DNA from: Microbacterium caowuchunii
Lineage (GTDB): Bacteria; Actinomycetota; Actinomycetes; Actinomycetales; Microbacteriaceae
DNA length: 64,000 nt
Assembly (NCBI RefSeq): GCF_008727755.1
Contig: NZ_CP044231.1
Span: 3,198,720-3,262,719 of the forward strand
Reading direction: 5' to 3'
Every line of letters begins with the position of its first letter. The first letter of the stretch is position 1. Shown here piece after piece: positions 42,714 to 51,179 of the stretch. A program made the position numbers and the translations under genes. Below the pieces are notes generated by a model. That model ran no database searches. It was not told the origin of the DNA and was given only the letters and a program-made list of their open reading frames with translations.

Positions 42714-44345
42714 CTACTTGGTGATGGGAGCGAAGCGCAGCTTGAACGACGTGTCGAGGATGACCCCGTCCACATCCGTGCCGGCCACGGCGACCTGCGC
42801 GCCCTGCAGCAGCGGAACCGTGGAGAGGAGCCCTGCGACCCGCTCCTGGATGTTCTCGATCTCCTGCGTGCGGGCATCCGGATCGGTCTCGACGGCCTGC
42901 TGCAGGATGAGCTGCTCCGTCTCGGCGTCGCTGAAGTGGTTGCCCAGGAAGTTGTCCGTCAGGAAGAACGGCGTCAGGTAGTTGTCGGCATCCGAGTAGT
43001 CCGGGAACCAGCCGAGCTGGTACGCGGGGTACACGTCGGAGGTGCGGTCCTTGGAGTACTGCACCCACTCCGTCGATTTGAGGTCGACCTGGAACAGACC
43101 GTCGGCCTCCAGCTGCGACTTGACCAGCGCGTACTCGTCGCCCGACGAGGGGCCGTAGTGGTCCGGGCTGTACTGCAGGCTGAGCTGGACGGGCGTCTCG
43201 ACGCCCGCTGCGGCCAAGCGCTCGGCCGCCTTGCCGGCATCCGGACCGCCGTCGCCGTCGCCGTAGAGGCCCTTGAGCGCCTCGGTGGCGCCGGCGAAGC
43301 CCTCGGGGACGAAGGAGTAGAGCGGCGTGTAGGTGCCCTTGTAGACCTGCTCCGAGATCGCCTCGCGGTCGACCAGGTCGGCCACGGCCTGCCGGACGGC
43401 GAGCGCCTTGGCCTCATCCGCCTCCGCCGTCGTGGCGCCGTAGGGCTGCGTGTTGAAGTTGAAGACGATGTAGCGGATCTCGCCACCGGGACCGTCGATG
43501 ACCTGCACGTCGTCGTTCCCGCTGAGGTCGTCCACGTCCGTGGCCGACAGGCTGCGGTAGGCGACGTCGATGTCGCCCTGCTGCACGGCCAGCTTCAGGT
43601 TGGAGGACTCGGCGAAGTAGCTGAGGATGACGCCGCCGTTGACGGCCTCGTCCAGCAGACCCTGGTAGTTCTCGTTCGGGGTGAACTCGACGGTCTTGTT
43701 GAAGTCCCAGGAGGTGATCGAGTACGGGCCGCCGAAGGCGTTGGCGTCGACGATCTCCTGGTCGCTGGTGAGCTCGTCCGCGGCGAAGACCTCGTCGTCG
43801 ACGATCGCGCCGGGGAAGCTCGTCAGGATGAAGGGGAAGACCTGGTCGTCCGCGGCCTTGAGGTTGAAGACGACCGTCGTCTCGTCGGGAGCGTCGACGC
43901 TCTCGAGGTTGTAGAGCAGGCTGGATGCGCCGTTCGGATCGGCGATGGCGAGGTTCCGGTCGAAGGAGAACTTCACGTCGGACGAGGTGAGCTCGTTGCC
44001 GTTCGCCCAGGTCAGGCCCTCGGGAAGGGTGACCGTGTACTCGGTCGGCGACGTGAACTCGGCGGTCTCGGCGAGGTCCGGGACGACCTCGGTGCTGTTG
44101 TAGTCGGTGTTCACCAGGTACGGGAATACCTGCGTCTGGACGGCGAGCGAACCGTTGTCGTACGAGCCCGCCGGGTCGAGCGTCGTGACCTTGTCCGTGG
44201 TGCCGACGATGATGGGTTCTCCGGATGCCTCGCCGTCGGTATTGCCGGAGCCGCCGCCGGCGCAACCGGCCAGGAGGAGAGCCGAAGCGCCGAGCGCTCC
44301 GGCCGCGAGACCGAGGCGCCCGCGCGTGCTGTGGTGCAGTGACAT
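42714..44345 (-). CDS. Peptide-type ABC transporter solute-binding lipoprotein
   Basis: The 543-residue family 5 extracellular solute-binding protein has a lipobox LLLAGCAGG (Cys28), TTDKVTTLDPAGSYDNGSLAV, the signature region EFTSPTEYTVTLPEGLTWANGNELTSSDVKFSFDR, and a C-terminal lobe (LGWFPDYSDADNYLTPFF). It captures peptides or related ligands outside the cell. It is the first gene of the transporter operon. AGAGGTACAC precedes the ATG. Confidence 0.96.
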   Translation of the reverse strand: MSLHHSTRGRLGLAAGALGASALLLAGCAGGGSGNTDGEASGEPIIVGTTDKVTTLDPAGSYDNGSLAVQTQVFPYLVNTDYNSTEVVPDLAETAEFTSPTEYTVTLPEGLTWANGNELTSSDVKFSFDRNLAIADPNGASSLLYNLESVDAPDETTVVFNLKAADDQVFPFILTSFPGAIVDDEVFAADELTSDQEIVDANAFGGPYSITSWDFNKTVEFTPNENYQGLLDEAVNGGVILSYFAESSNLKLAVQQGDIDVAYRSLSATDVDDLSGNDDVQVIDGPGGEIRYIVFNFNTQPYGATTAEADEAKALAVRQAVADLVDREAISEQVYKGTYTPLYSFVPEGFAGATEALKGLYGDGDGGPDAGKAAERLAAAGVETPVQLSLQYSPDHYGPSSGDEYALVKSQLEADGLFQVDLKSTEWVQYSKDRTSDVYPAYQLGWFPDYSDADNYLTPFFLTDNFLGNHFSDAETEQLILQQAVETDPDARTQEIENIQERVAGLLSTVPLLQGAQVAVAGTDVDGVILDTSFKLRFAPITK

Positions 44346-44553
44346 GTGTGTACCTCTGCTTTTGGGGGATCACCGCGCGGGATCGCGCGATGCATGGCGA
44401 TCATCCTGAACCCACACGGGCGGCCCTGACAACAGCGCGGCACGATTCGTAATGAGACTGGAACTCCGATGCGCTGGCACCGGGTGCCGCCATCCGAGTC
44501 TTCTCCCACGTACGAGGACTACTCTTCGGGCGTACCCGAACGAAGGAGAACAC

Positions 44554-44859
44554 GTGTACATCGTGACCAACCGCATCACCGTCGCCCCCGAGAACGCCGA
44601 GGCGTTCGAGCAGACCTTCGGCGCGTCGATGCGCGACAACCTGGCCGGCGTCCAGGGCCTCACCCGCGCGACCCTGCTGCGCCCCGAGGCCGACGGACTG
44701 CCGTACGTGTCGACCATGGAGTTCGACTCCAAGGACGACTTCATGGCATGGATGCGCTCGGACTCGTTCCGCGCCTCGCACTCCGACAAGAACGCGAACA
44801 GCCTGGCCAGCCAGTCCGCCGTCGAGCAGCACACCGTCATCGAGGTCGTCTCCGCCTGA
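44554..44859 (+). CDS. Antibiotic-biosynthesis-monooxygenase-like (ABM) protein
   Basis: The 101-residue ABM-fold protein starts MYIVTNRITVAPENAEAFEQTFG and contains ATLLRPEADGLPYVSTMEFDSKDDFMAWM. Small ABM proteins include haem-degrading monooxygenases such as MhuD/IsdG; the haem His/Asn residues are not clear enough to claim this. The GTG start has GAAGGAG at the ideal distance. It is divergent from the transporter operon. Confidence 0.82.
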   Translation: MYIVTNRITVAPENAEAFEQTFGASMRDNLAGVQGLTRATLLRPEADGLPYVSTMEFDSKDDFMAWMRSDSFRASHSDKNANSLASQSAVEQHTVIEVVSA

Positions 44860-44904
44860 TCCGCCTGCGGGACGGTGCCGGAGCAGTGCCGTCCCCGGCA
44901 GGGG

Positions 44905-45318
44905 TCACCGCGGCGGGGCCGCGGGCTTCGGCGCGAGACCGAAGTACTCCAGTTCCGCGTCGTTCAGCATCCGGGAGCGGATGATGAACCGGTTGCCGGT
45001 GGGCCCCTCCACGCTGAAGCCCGCACCGCGCCCCGGCACCACGTCGATGGTGATGTGCGTGTACTTCCAGTACTCGAACTGCGCCTCGGAGATGAACACC
45101 TCGATGGGGTCGAGACCCCTCACCTCCAGCTCACCGAGTTTCACGTCGCTCGGCCCGGTCAGGAACATCCCGACGGGGTAGCACATGGGTGCCGAGCCGT
45201 CGCAGCATCCGCCGGACTGGTGGAACATGAGCGGACCGTACTGTTCCGTGAGCGGCCGGAGGAGATCCCCCGCCGCCTCGGTGACGTCCACGCGCTGGTA
45301 CGTGCCGATGCCGACCAT
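44905..45318 (-). CDS. DUF779 protein
   Basis: The 137-residue DUF779 protein contains the family hallmark FHQSGGCCDGSAPMC, four cysteines/near-cysteines suggesting a metal site, and VFISEAQFEYWKYTHITIDVVPGRGAGFSVEGPTGNRF. DUF779 genes are found next to acetaldehyde/aldehyde dehydrogenases, as here, and are thought to have an accessory role. GGGAGGG precedes the ATG. Separated from the dehydrogenase by 146 bases, including a family A palindrome. Confidence 0.9.
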   Translation of the reverse strand: MVGIGTYQRVDVTEAAGDLLRPLTEQYGPLMFHQSGGCCDGSAPMCYPVGMFLTGPSDVKLGELEVRGLDPIEVFISEAQFEYWKYTHITIDVVPGRGAGFSVEGPTGNRFIIRSRMLNDAELEYFGLAPKPAAPPR

Positions 45319-45373
45319 CCCGCACCCTCCCTCTCTCGCTCTCTCGTACCCAAGCCCCGTTCCCGGGCCCCGT

Positions 45374-45450
45374 TCCCGCGAGACTGCACGGTACGCACGA
45401 GACGGAGCGTGGCGACATCCGTCTCGTGCCCCGCGTGCAGTCTCGCGGGA
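45374..45450 (+). repeat. 77-bp nested palindrome, family A copy 5
   Basis: Both outer 15-base arms (45374-45388 and 45436-45450) and inner 9-base arms GCACGAGAC (45395-45403) and GTCTCGTGC (45421-45429) are perfect, with a 17-nt loop. Relative to copy 1 the inner stem has an A-T pair replaced by G-C. It lies between the aldehyde dehydrogenase and DUF779 genes. Confidence 0.9.
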
Positions 45451-45464
45451 TCAGGCGCTCCGGA

Positions 45465-47015
45465 TCAGAAGAAGCCCATCGGGCCCTCGGCGTACGACAC
45501 CAGCAGGTTCTTCGTCTGCTGGTAGTGATCGAGCATCTTCAGGTGGTTCTCCCGCCCGATGCCGGACTGCTTGTAGCCGCCGAACGCCGCGTGCGCGGGG
45601 TACTGGTGGTACGTGTTCGTCCACACGCGCCCGGCCTCGATCCCGCGGCCGGCGCGGTAGGCGATGTCGCCCGAGCGGCTCCACACGCCCGCGCCGAGCC
45701 CGTACAGCGTGTCGTTCGCGAGGGAGATGGCGTCGTCGAAGTCCGAGAAGGACGTCACGGACACCACCGGACCGAAGATCTCCTCCTGGAAGATCCGCAT
45801 GTCGTTCGTCCCCTCGAACACGGTGGGCGCGACGTAGTAGCCCTCGCTCAAGTCGCCCCCGAGGTCCACCCGCTCGCCGCCGGCGAGCAGCTTCGCCCCG
45901 CCCTCCTTGCCGATCTCGATGTAGGACAGGATCTTCTCGAGCTGGTCGTTCGACGCCTGTGCGCCGAGCATCGTGGCCGGGTCCAGCGGGTTCCCCTGCA
46001 CGATCTTGCCGACCCGCTCGAGTCCGTCGCCGAGGAACTGGTCGTAGATCGAACGCTGGATGAGGGCGCGAGAGGGGCAGGTGCACACCTCCCCCTGGTT
46101 GAGGGCGAAGAACGTGAAACCCTCCAGCGCCTTGTCGTAGTACGGGTCGTCCGTGGAACGGGCGACATCCTCGAAGAAGACGTTCGCGCTCTTCCCGCCG
46201 AGCTCGAGCGTGACCGGGATGAGGTTCTGCGAGGCGTACTGCATGATCAGCCGGCCGGTGGTGGTCTCCCCGGTGAAGGCGACCTTCCGGATGCGCTTGT
46301 GCTGCGCGAGCGGCGCCCCGGCCTCGATCCCGAAGCCGTTGACGATGTTGACGACCCCGGCCGGCAACAGGTCGCCGATGAGGTCGAACAGGAACAGCAG
46401 CGACGCCGGGGTCTGCTCGGCCGGCTTCAGCACGACGCAGTTGCCCGCGGCGAGCGCCGGGGCGAGCTTCCACGTCGCCATGAGAATGGGGAAGTTCCAC
46501 GGGATGATCTGGCCGACCACGCCCAGCGGCTCGTTGAAGTGGTAGGCCACCGTGTCCTCGTCGAGCTGGCTGAGCGAGCCCTCCTGCGCGCGCAGCACCC
46601 CGGCGAAGTAACGGAAGTGGTCGACCACCAGCGGGATGTCGGCACCGAGCGTCTCCCGGACCGGCTTGCCGTTCTCCCACGTCTCGGCGACCGCGATCAT
46701 CTCGAGGTTCTGCTCGATGCGGTCGGCGATCTTGTTCAGGATGACGGCGCGTTCGGCGGGCGTCGTCTTCTTCCACGAGGCGAACGCCTGCCAGGCGACG
46801 TCGACGGCACGGTCGATGTCCTCGCTGGTGCCGCGACCGACCTCGCAGAACGGCTTGCCGGTGATGGGCGTGATGTTCTCGAAGTACTGTCCCTTGACCG
46901 GCTCGACGAACTCGCCGCCGATGTAGTGCCCGTAGCGGGACCGGTATTCGGCGAGTGCGCCCTTCTGGCCGGGGGCGGCGTAGACGCTCGAGACGCCCTC
47001 TTCGACGATGGTCAT
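45465..47015 (-). CDS. NAD-dependent aldehyde dehydrogenase (ExaC/AcoD group)
   Basis: The 516-residue ALDH has [32 protein letters not shown], the catalytic Glu in [17 protein letters not shown], and the catalytic Cys in [15 protein letters not shown] (the CTCPSR form is typical for the ExaC acetaldehyde group). The closing region [38 protein letters not shown] is also typical. It oxidises acetaldehyde or similar aldehydes to acids. It is transcribed with DUF779 and lies downstream of its likely GAF regulator. ATG 47015 is preceded by GAAGGAGA. Confidence 0.95.
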   Translation of the reverse strand: MTIVEEGVSSVYAAPGQKGALAEYRSRYGHYIGGEFVEPVKGQYFENITPITGKPFCEVGRGTSEDIDRAVDVAWQAFASWKKTTPAERAVILNKIADRIEQNLEMIAVAETWENGKPVRETLGADIPLVVDHFRYFAGVLRAQEGSLSQLDEDTVAYHFNEPLGVVGQIIPWNFPILMATWKLAPALAAGNCVVLKPAEQTPASLLFLFDLIGDLLPAGVVNIVNGFGIEAGAPLAQHKRIRKVAFTGETTTGRLIMQYASQNLIPVTLELGGKSANVFFEDVARSTDDPYYDKALEGFTFFALNQGEVCTCPSRALIQRSIYDQFLGDGLERVGKIVQGNPLDPATMLGAQASNDQLEKILSYIEIGKEGGAKLLAGGERVDLGGDLSEGYYVAPTVFEGTNDMRIFQEEIFGPVVSVTSFSDFDDAISLANDTLYGLGAGVWSRSGDIAYRAGRGIEAGRVWTNTYHQYPAHAAFGGYKQSGIGRENHLKMLDHYQQTKNLLVSYAEGPMGFF

Positions 47016-47027
47016 GTGTGTCTCCTT

Positions 47028-47096
47028 CGACGTTGCATGAGTGGGCGACAGCCCTGTCGCCCGGATGCCGCCACGGTAGGCCGCGCGACGTTGCAT
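47028..47096. promoter_or_regulatory. Likely operator region of the aldehyde dehydrogenase gene
   Basis: Two direct repeats CGACGTTGCAT (47028-47038 and 47086-47096) flank a perfect 9-bp dyad GGGCGACAG-CC-CTGTCGCCC (47043-47062). A third partial TTGCACCC is at 47101. The arrangement lies between the GAF regulator stop and the dehydrogenase start and may be where the regulator binds. Confidence 0.5.
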
Positions 47097-47123
47097 CCGG
47101 TTGCACCCGCCGGTGTCCGGGGG

Positions 47124-48449
47124 TCAGGACGCTTCGAGCCGCTCCAGGCGCGCAACGAGCCCCGCGCGGCGGGGCGAGCGGGGCGGCAGCATCGCCAGGC
47201 ACAGGCGCAGCAGCTCGACGTCGTCCGCGCCGGCATCCGTGTCGACGAACGCGAGCAGCACATCGATCCGGGCCTCGCTCATGAGCGCCTCGCGCAGGGC
47301 GCGACGAACCGAATCCCGCACCTCCTCGACGCCCGGTGCGAGCGAGTCCGGCAGCACGTCACCGCGATATGCCGCCAGCGCCACGCGGTGCGCGCCCCGA
47401 TCCAGCAGCGACATCATCTCGTGCGCGTCGGTCCGCACCTCGGCACCGAGCCGGTACGGGCGTGAGGAGATCTCCAGGAAGGGCGCGGCGTCTTTCAGGA
47501 CCTTCCGCAGCCGCACCACCTCGGACCGGACGGTCACCGCCGCCGACGGGTCGCCGTAGAGCAGTTCGCCCAGCCTCTCCGCGGAGACGCCCTGGCGATG
47601 CGTGGTCATCATCAGCATCAGCTCCGCGTGCCGCACGCTCAGTTCGGTCGCCGTCTCGAGTCCTTCGCCCGTCACCTCGAGCACCGCTCGGTCCCGTCCG
47701 AGCACCCGCAGGATCGCCCGCCCCGTGCTGGTACGGCGGGGCGGTCGGCGGACCGGTCCAGGGTGCTCCGCCCGTGCGCGGAGCCGCCCCACCAGGAGCT
47801 CGCCCTCGATGGCACGGGCCGTCGCGTCGACCAGCAGCCGTGCCTGGGGCGTCACCGCCTCGAGGCCCCCGGTCACGTCGATCACGCCCAGCAGCCGGCG
47901 CGTCTCGGGGTCGTGCACCGGCGCCGCCGTGCACGACCAGGGGTGCACGAGGCGGTTGAAGTGCTCTGCCTGCCGGATCTGCACGGAACGGTCGAGCGCG
48001 ATCGCCGTGCCCGGTGCCGCCGTCCCGACCACGTCCTCGGACCAGTTCGCGCCGGCGACGAAACCCATGTCGCCCGTCAGCGTCCGCACCCGGCGGTCCC
48101 CCTCGACCCAGAGCAGCCGGCCGGCGGCGTCACCGACGGCCACCACCACCCCGGACTCGGTCGCCTCTCCCGGCAGCAGCAGTCCGCGCACCATCTCCAT
48201 CACGCCGGCGAGGGGATGCGTGCGCCGGTACTCCGCCAGCTCCTCCGCGCTCAGATCGAGCGGGGGCGGCGCCTCGGCCCCGACCAGGTGCGCGAGCGAA
48301 CGCCGCCAGGAGTCGCGCACCAGATCGCGTACGGCGCGCAGTCCTTCCTCACCCGCGTTCCCCGTCACGAGGTCCTCGTGGGCGCGCTCGATGATCAGTC
48401 GAGAGGTCTCGGGCGATCCCTCCGGCTGCAGCGACCAAGGCGAGGACAT
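47124..48449 (-). CDS. GAF-domain transcriptional regulator (AcoR-like, no AAA domain)
   Basis: The 441-residue protein has an N-terminal helical part (SWRRSLAHLVGAEAPPPLD, as in AcoR), a GAF domain (VVVAVGDAAGRLLWVEGDRRVR... WSEDVVGTAAPGTAIALDRSVQIRQAEHFNRLVHPWSCTAAPVHDPETRRLLGVIDVTG) and a C-terminal winged-helix region (LTHRQGVSAERLGELLY-like; TVRSEVVRLRKVLKDAAPFL). It lacks the sigma-54 ATPase, as is usual for actinobacterial versions. It lies upstream of, and in the same direction as, the aldehyde dehydrogenase. The start ATG 48449 is chosen since the upstream in-frame part is low complexity. Confidence 0.88.
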   Translation of the reverse strand: MSSPWSLQPEGSPETSRLIIERAHEDLVTGNAGEEGLRAVRDLVRDSWRRSLAHLVGAEAPPPLDLSAEELAEYRRTHPLAGVMEMVRGLLLPGEATESGVVVAVGDAAGRLLWVEGDRRVRTLTGDMGFVAGANWSEDVVGTAAPGTAIALDRSVQIRQAEHFNRLVHPWSCTAAPVHDPETRRLLGVIDVTGGLEAVTPQARLLVDATARAIEGELLVGRLRARAEHPGPVRRPPRRTSTGRAILRVLGRDRAVLEVTGEGLETATELSVRHAELMLMMTTHRQGVSAERLGELLYGDPSAAVTVRSEVVRLRKVLKDAAPFLEISSRPYRLGAEVRTDAHEMMSLLDRGAHRVALAAYRGDVLPDSLAPGVEEVRDSVRRALREALMSEARIDVLLAFVDTDAGADDVELLRLCLAMLPPRSPRRAGLVARLERLEAS

Positions 48450-48535
48450 CGTGCTCCGATCGACGTCGGTGGAGCGTGCGTCCAGTGTAGGCGGGGATGC
48501 CGGCGCAGTGGCGGGCGGATCGGGAGCGGTCTGCC

Positions 48536-48877
48536 TCAGTCGCGCGCAGCGACATCCAGGTTCTCGCTCGCCCACTTCCCGAGTTGCTGCAGTACGGGGA
48601 TCAGTTCGCGGCCCTGCCGCGTGAGCGCATAGGTGACGGACACCGGTGGCCCGGGGTCGACTTCACGGAGGACGAGCCCCGCCCCGGCGAGTTCCGACAG
48701 GCGGTCGGAGAGGACGGCGTCGCTGATCCGCGTGACGGTGCGCCGCAGGGTGACGAACGAGAGCGGGCCCTTGCTGAGCGCGTCCACGATCATCCCGCTC
48801 CAGCGCTTGCCGAGGATCGAGAACGCCAGCGAGATCGCCGCGTCGCACTCGGGTGCCTCGTGTTCTTCCGCCGTCAC
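48536..48877 (-). CDS. HxlR-family transcriptional regulator
   Basis: The 113-residue winged-helix protein has a redox-type single Cys near the N-terminus (EAPECDAAISLAFSILGKRWSGMIVDALSKGPLSF) and the HxlR core RISDAVLSDRLSELAGAGLVLREVDPGPPVSVTYALTRQGREL. HxlR proteins such as YodB sense quinones or diamide and control divergent azoreductases; the divergent neighbour here is exactly such an enzyme. The start is GTG 48877. Confidence 0.93.
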   Translation of the reverse strand: MTAEEHEAPECDAAISLAFSILGKRWSGMIVDALSKGPLSFVTLRRTVTRISDAVLSDRLSELAGAGLVLREVDPGPPVSVTYALTRQGRELIPVLQQLGKWASENLDVAARD

Positions 48878-48956
48878 CCCCTCATCGTATCGTGCTAGTG
48901 TCCCCGTAGCCGCTTTGCTTTTCTTAGTGACTATTGTTTACGAGATCGGAGTTTCG

Positions 48957-49601
48957 ATGACCCTCTTCCGCCTGGACGCCAGCATCCTGCCCGCGACCTC
49001 CGCCAGCCGAGAGCTCGGCGATCTCGTCGAGGCCGAATGGGCCGCGGCGCATCCCTCCGTTCCGGTGCAGCGACGGGACCTGGCCGACGAGCCGGTGCCG
49101 GCGACGGCCTGGCGTGACGCGGTGCTGGGTGGTTTCGCGCCGGAGGCCGAGCGCACGCCCGCGCAGTCGGCGGCGCTCGCGCTGGCTCGCACCTTCGCCG
49201 ATGAGCTGCTGAGCGCCGATGCGCTGCTGTTCACCGTGCCTCTCTACAACTACGGCGTCTCCCAGCACTTCAAGACGTGGTTCGACCTCGCCTACACGGT
49301 GCCGGGCATCGACCCGCAGGGCACCGAGCTGCGCGGCAAGCCCGCCACGCTCGTGACCGTCCTCGGCGGGAACTACGCCGAGGGTTCACCCAAGGAGGGC
49401 TGGGACCACTCGACCGCGTGGCTCCGGCGCGTCCTGGAGGACGTCTGGGGGCTGGACCTGCGCATCGTGCACCGGCCGTTCACGCTCGTGGGCGTGAATC
49501 CCGCCCTCGACGCCTTCACCGAGACCGCCGCGGAGTTCAAGCGCACCGCGGAGTCCGCGGCCGTGCGATCCGGCCGCGAGATCGCCGCCCGGGTGGCCTG
49601 A
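48957..49601 (+). CDS. FMN-dependent NADH-azoreductase / flavodoxin-fold oxidoreductase
   Basis: The 214-residue flavodoxin_2 enzyme has LFRLDASILPATSASRELGDLVEAEW at the N-terminus, LLFTVPLYNYGVSQHFKTWFDLAYTVPGIDP (the P-L-Y-N-Y FMN contact) and VTVLGGNYAEGSP. It reduces quinones or azo compounds in two-electron steps. It is divergent from the HxlR gene, with 79 bases of AT-richer shared promoter between (48878-48956, including TGACTATTGTTTACG), the likely operator. Confidence 0.92.
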   Translation: MTLFRLDASILPATSASRELGDLVEAEWAAAHPSVPVQRRDLADEPVPATAWRDAVLGGFAPEAERTPAQSAALALARTFADELLSADALLFTVPLYNYGVSQHFKTWFDLAYTVPGIDPQGTELRGKPATLVTVLGGNYAEGSPKEGWDHSTAWLRRVLEDVWGLDLRIVHRPFTLVGVNPALDAFTETAAEFKRTAESAAVRSGREIAARVA

Positions 49602-49658
49602 GACCCTACCCCGGCGTGCCCGCGGGCCGCGCGACGCACCCGCGGGCACGCCGGACGC

Positions 49659-51086
49659 TCATCCCCGGGCAGACCACCAGGTGCGCAGTCGCGCCTCGGC
49701 CTCCTCCGGGCCGAGCGGGCCCTCGTCGAGCCTCAGGTCCAGCAGGAAACGGTAGGCCTCGCCGACCTCCCGGCCGGGCGGGATGCCGAGGATCCGCTGG
49801 ATCTCGTTCCCGTCGAGGTCCGGGCGGATGGAGTCGATCTCCTCCTGCTCGCGCAGGGTCACGATGCGGTTCTCGATGTCGTCGTACGCGTGCGCGAGAC
49901 GGGCGGCCTTGCGCTTGTTGCGCGTGGTCACGTCCGCGCGGGTGAGGATGTGCAGCCGGTCGAGCTCCGCGCCGGCGTCGCGGACGTAACGGCGCACCGC
50001 CGCATCCGTCCACGCCCCCTCGGCGTAGCCGAAGAACCGCAGGTGCAACTCGATCAGGTGGGTGACGCTGTCGATCGTCGCCGCGTCGAAGCGCAGCTCG
50101 CGCAGGCGCTTGCGCGCCATGCGTGCCCCCTTGACATCGTGGTGATGGAAGGTGACGCCGCCGCCCGCCTCCAGCTTGCGCGTCGAGGGTTTGCCGATGT
50201 CGTGCAGCAACGCCGCCAGCCGCAGCGGCACGTCCGGAGCCTGATCCGGGAACCGGAGCGCCTCCAGTTCGATCGTCTGCCGCAGCACCGTCAGCGAGTG
50301 CTCGTACACGTCCTTGTGGTGGTGGTGCTCGTCCACCTCCAGGCGCAGCGCCGGGACTTCGGGGAGGAACTGCTGCATCAGGCCGGTCTCCACCAGCAAC
50401 CGGATGCCGCGGACCGGGTCCGGTGTCTGCAGCAGCCGTACGAGCTCGCCCTGGATGCGCTCCGGGCTGACGATCCGGATCGTCTCGCGCAGCTCCTCGA
50501 TCGCCGACACCGTGCCCTGGTCGACCTCGAACTCGAGCTGGGAGCTGAACCGAGCGGCGCGCAGCATCCGGAGCGGGTCGTCGCCGAAGCTCACCTGCGG
50601 GTCGGTGGGCGTGCGGAGGATCCCCGCCAGCAGGTCCTCGACGCCGCCGTTCGGGTCGACGAGCGCGGGACCGGGAACGCGCAACGCCATCGCGTTGACC
50701 GTGAAGTCGCGGCGCACGAGGTCGTCCTCGAGCGTGTCGCCGAAGGCGACCGTGGGTTTGCGCGTGACGCCGTCGTAGCTGTCCGCGCGGTAGGTCGTGA
50801 TCTCGACCTGCTCACCGGCGATGCGCGCGCCGATCGTGCCGAAGGCGCGCCCGATGTCCCACTGCGCGGTCGAGATCGGGGTCACGATCCGCAGGATGTC
50901 GTCGGGACGCGCGTCGGTCGTGAAATCCAGGTCGTGGGTGGGTCGGCCCAGCAGCGCGTCACGGACCGGGCCCCCCACGATCGCCAACTCGAATCCGGCG
51001 TCCGCGAACGCGCGGCCGAGCGTCGCAACGACGCGGGATTCGGCGAGCGCGCCCAGGCGCGCCATGCCTTCGGCCATGTTCAGCAT
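49659..51086 (-). CDS. CCA tRNA nucleotidyltransferase
   Basis: The 475-residue class II enzyme has the head motif ELAIVGGPVRDALLGRPTHDLDFTT, the RRDFTVNAMAL segment, GDDPLRMLRAARFSSQL, and a C-terminal HD domain (LLHDIGKPSTRKLEAGGGVTFHHHD). The HD domain and length match actinobacterial PcnA/Cca. It adds or repairs the CCA end of tRNA. TAGGCT lies 7 bases before ATG 51086, which supports a leaderless message and this start. In mycobacteria the homologue is in the same place relative to murJ. Confidence 0.95.
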   Translation of the reverse strand: MLNMAEGMARLGALAESRVVATLGRAFADAGFELAIVGGPVRDALLGRPTHDLDFTTDARPDDILRIVTPISTAQWDIGRAFGTIGARIAGEQVEITTYRADSYDGVTRKPTVAFGDTLEDDLVRRDFTVNAMALRVPGPALVDPNGGVEDLLAGILRTPTDPQVSFGDDPLRMLRAARFSSQLEFEVDQGTVSAIEELRETIRIVSPERIQGELVRLLQTPDPVRGIRLLVETGLMQQFLPEVPALRLEVDEHHHHKDVYEHSLTVLRQTIELEALRFPDQAPDVPLRLAALLHDIGKPSTRKLEAGGGVTFHHHDVKGARMARKRLRELRFDAATIDSVTHLIELHLRFFGYAEGAWTDAAVRRYVRDAGAELDRLHILTRADVTTRNKRKAARLAHAYDDIENRIVTLREQEEIDSIRPDLDGNEIQRILGIPPGREVGEAYRFLLDLRLDEGPLGPEEAEARLRTWWSARG

Positions 51087-51179
51087 GCTTTCGAGCCTAA
51101 CCGCCGGGTGCGCTCCGCCCGGTCCGGCCGGCCCGCCTCCGGTCGCCCGGACCGGGTCCCGCCCCGTTCGGGTGCACCG

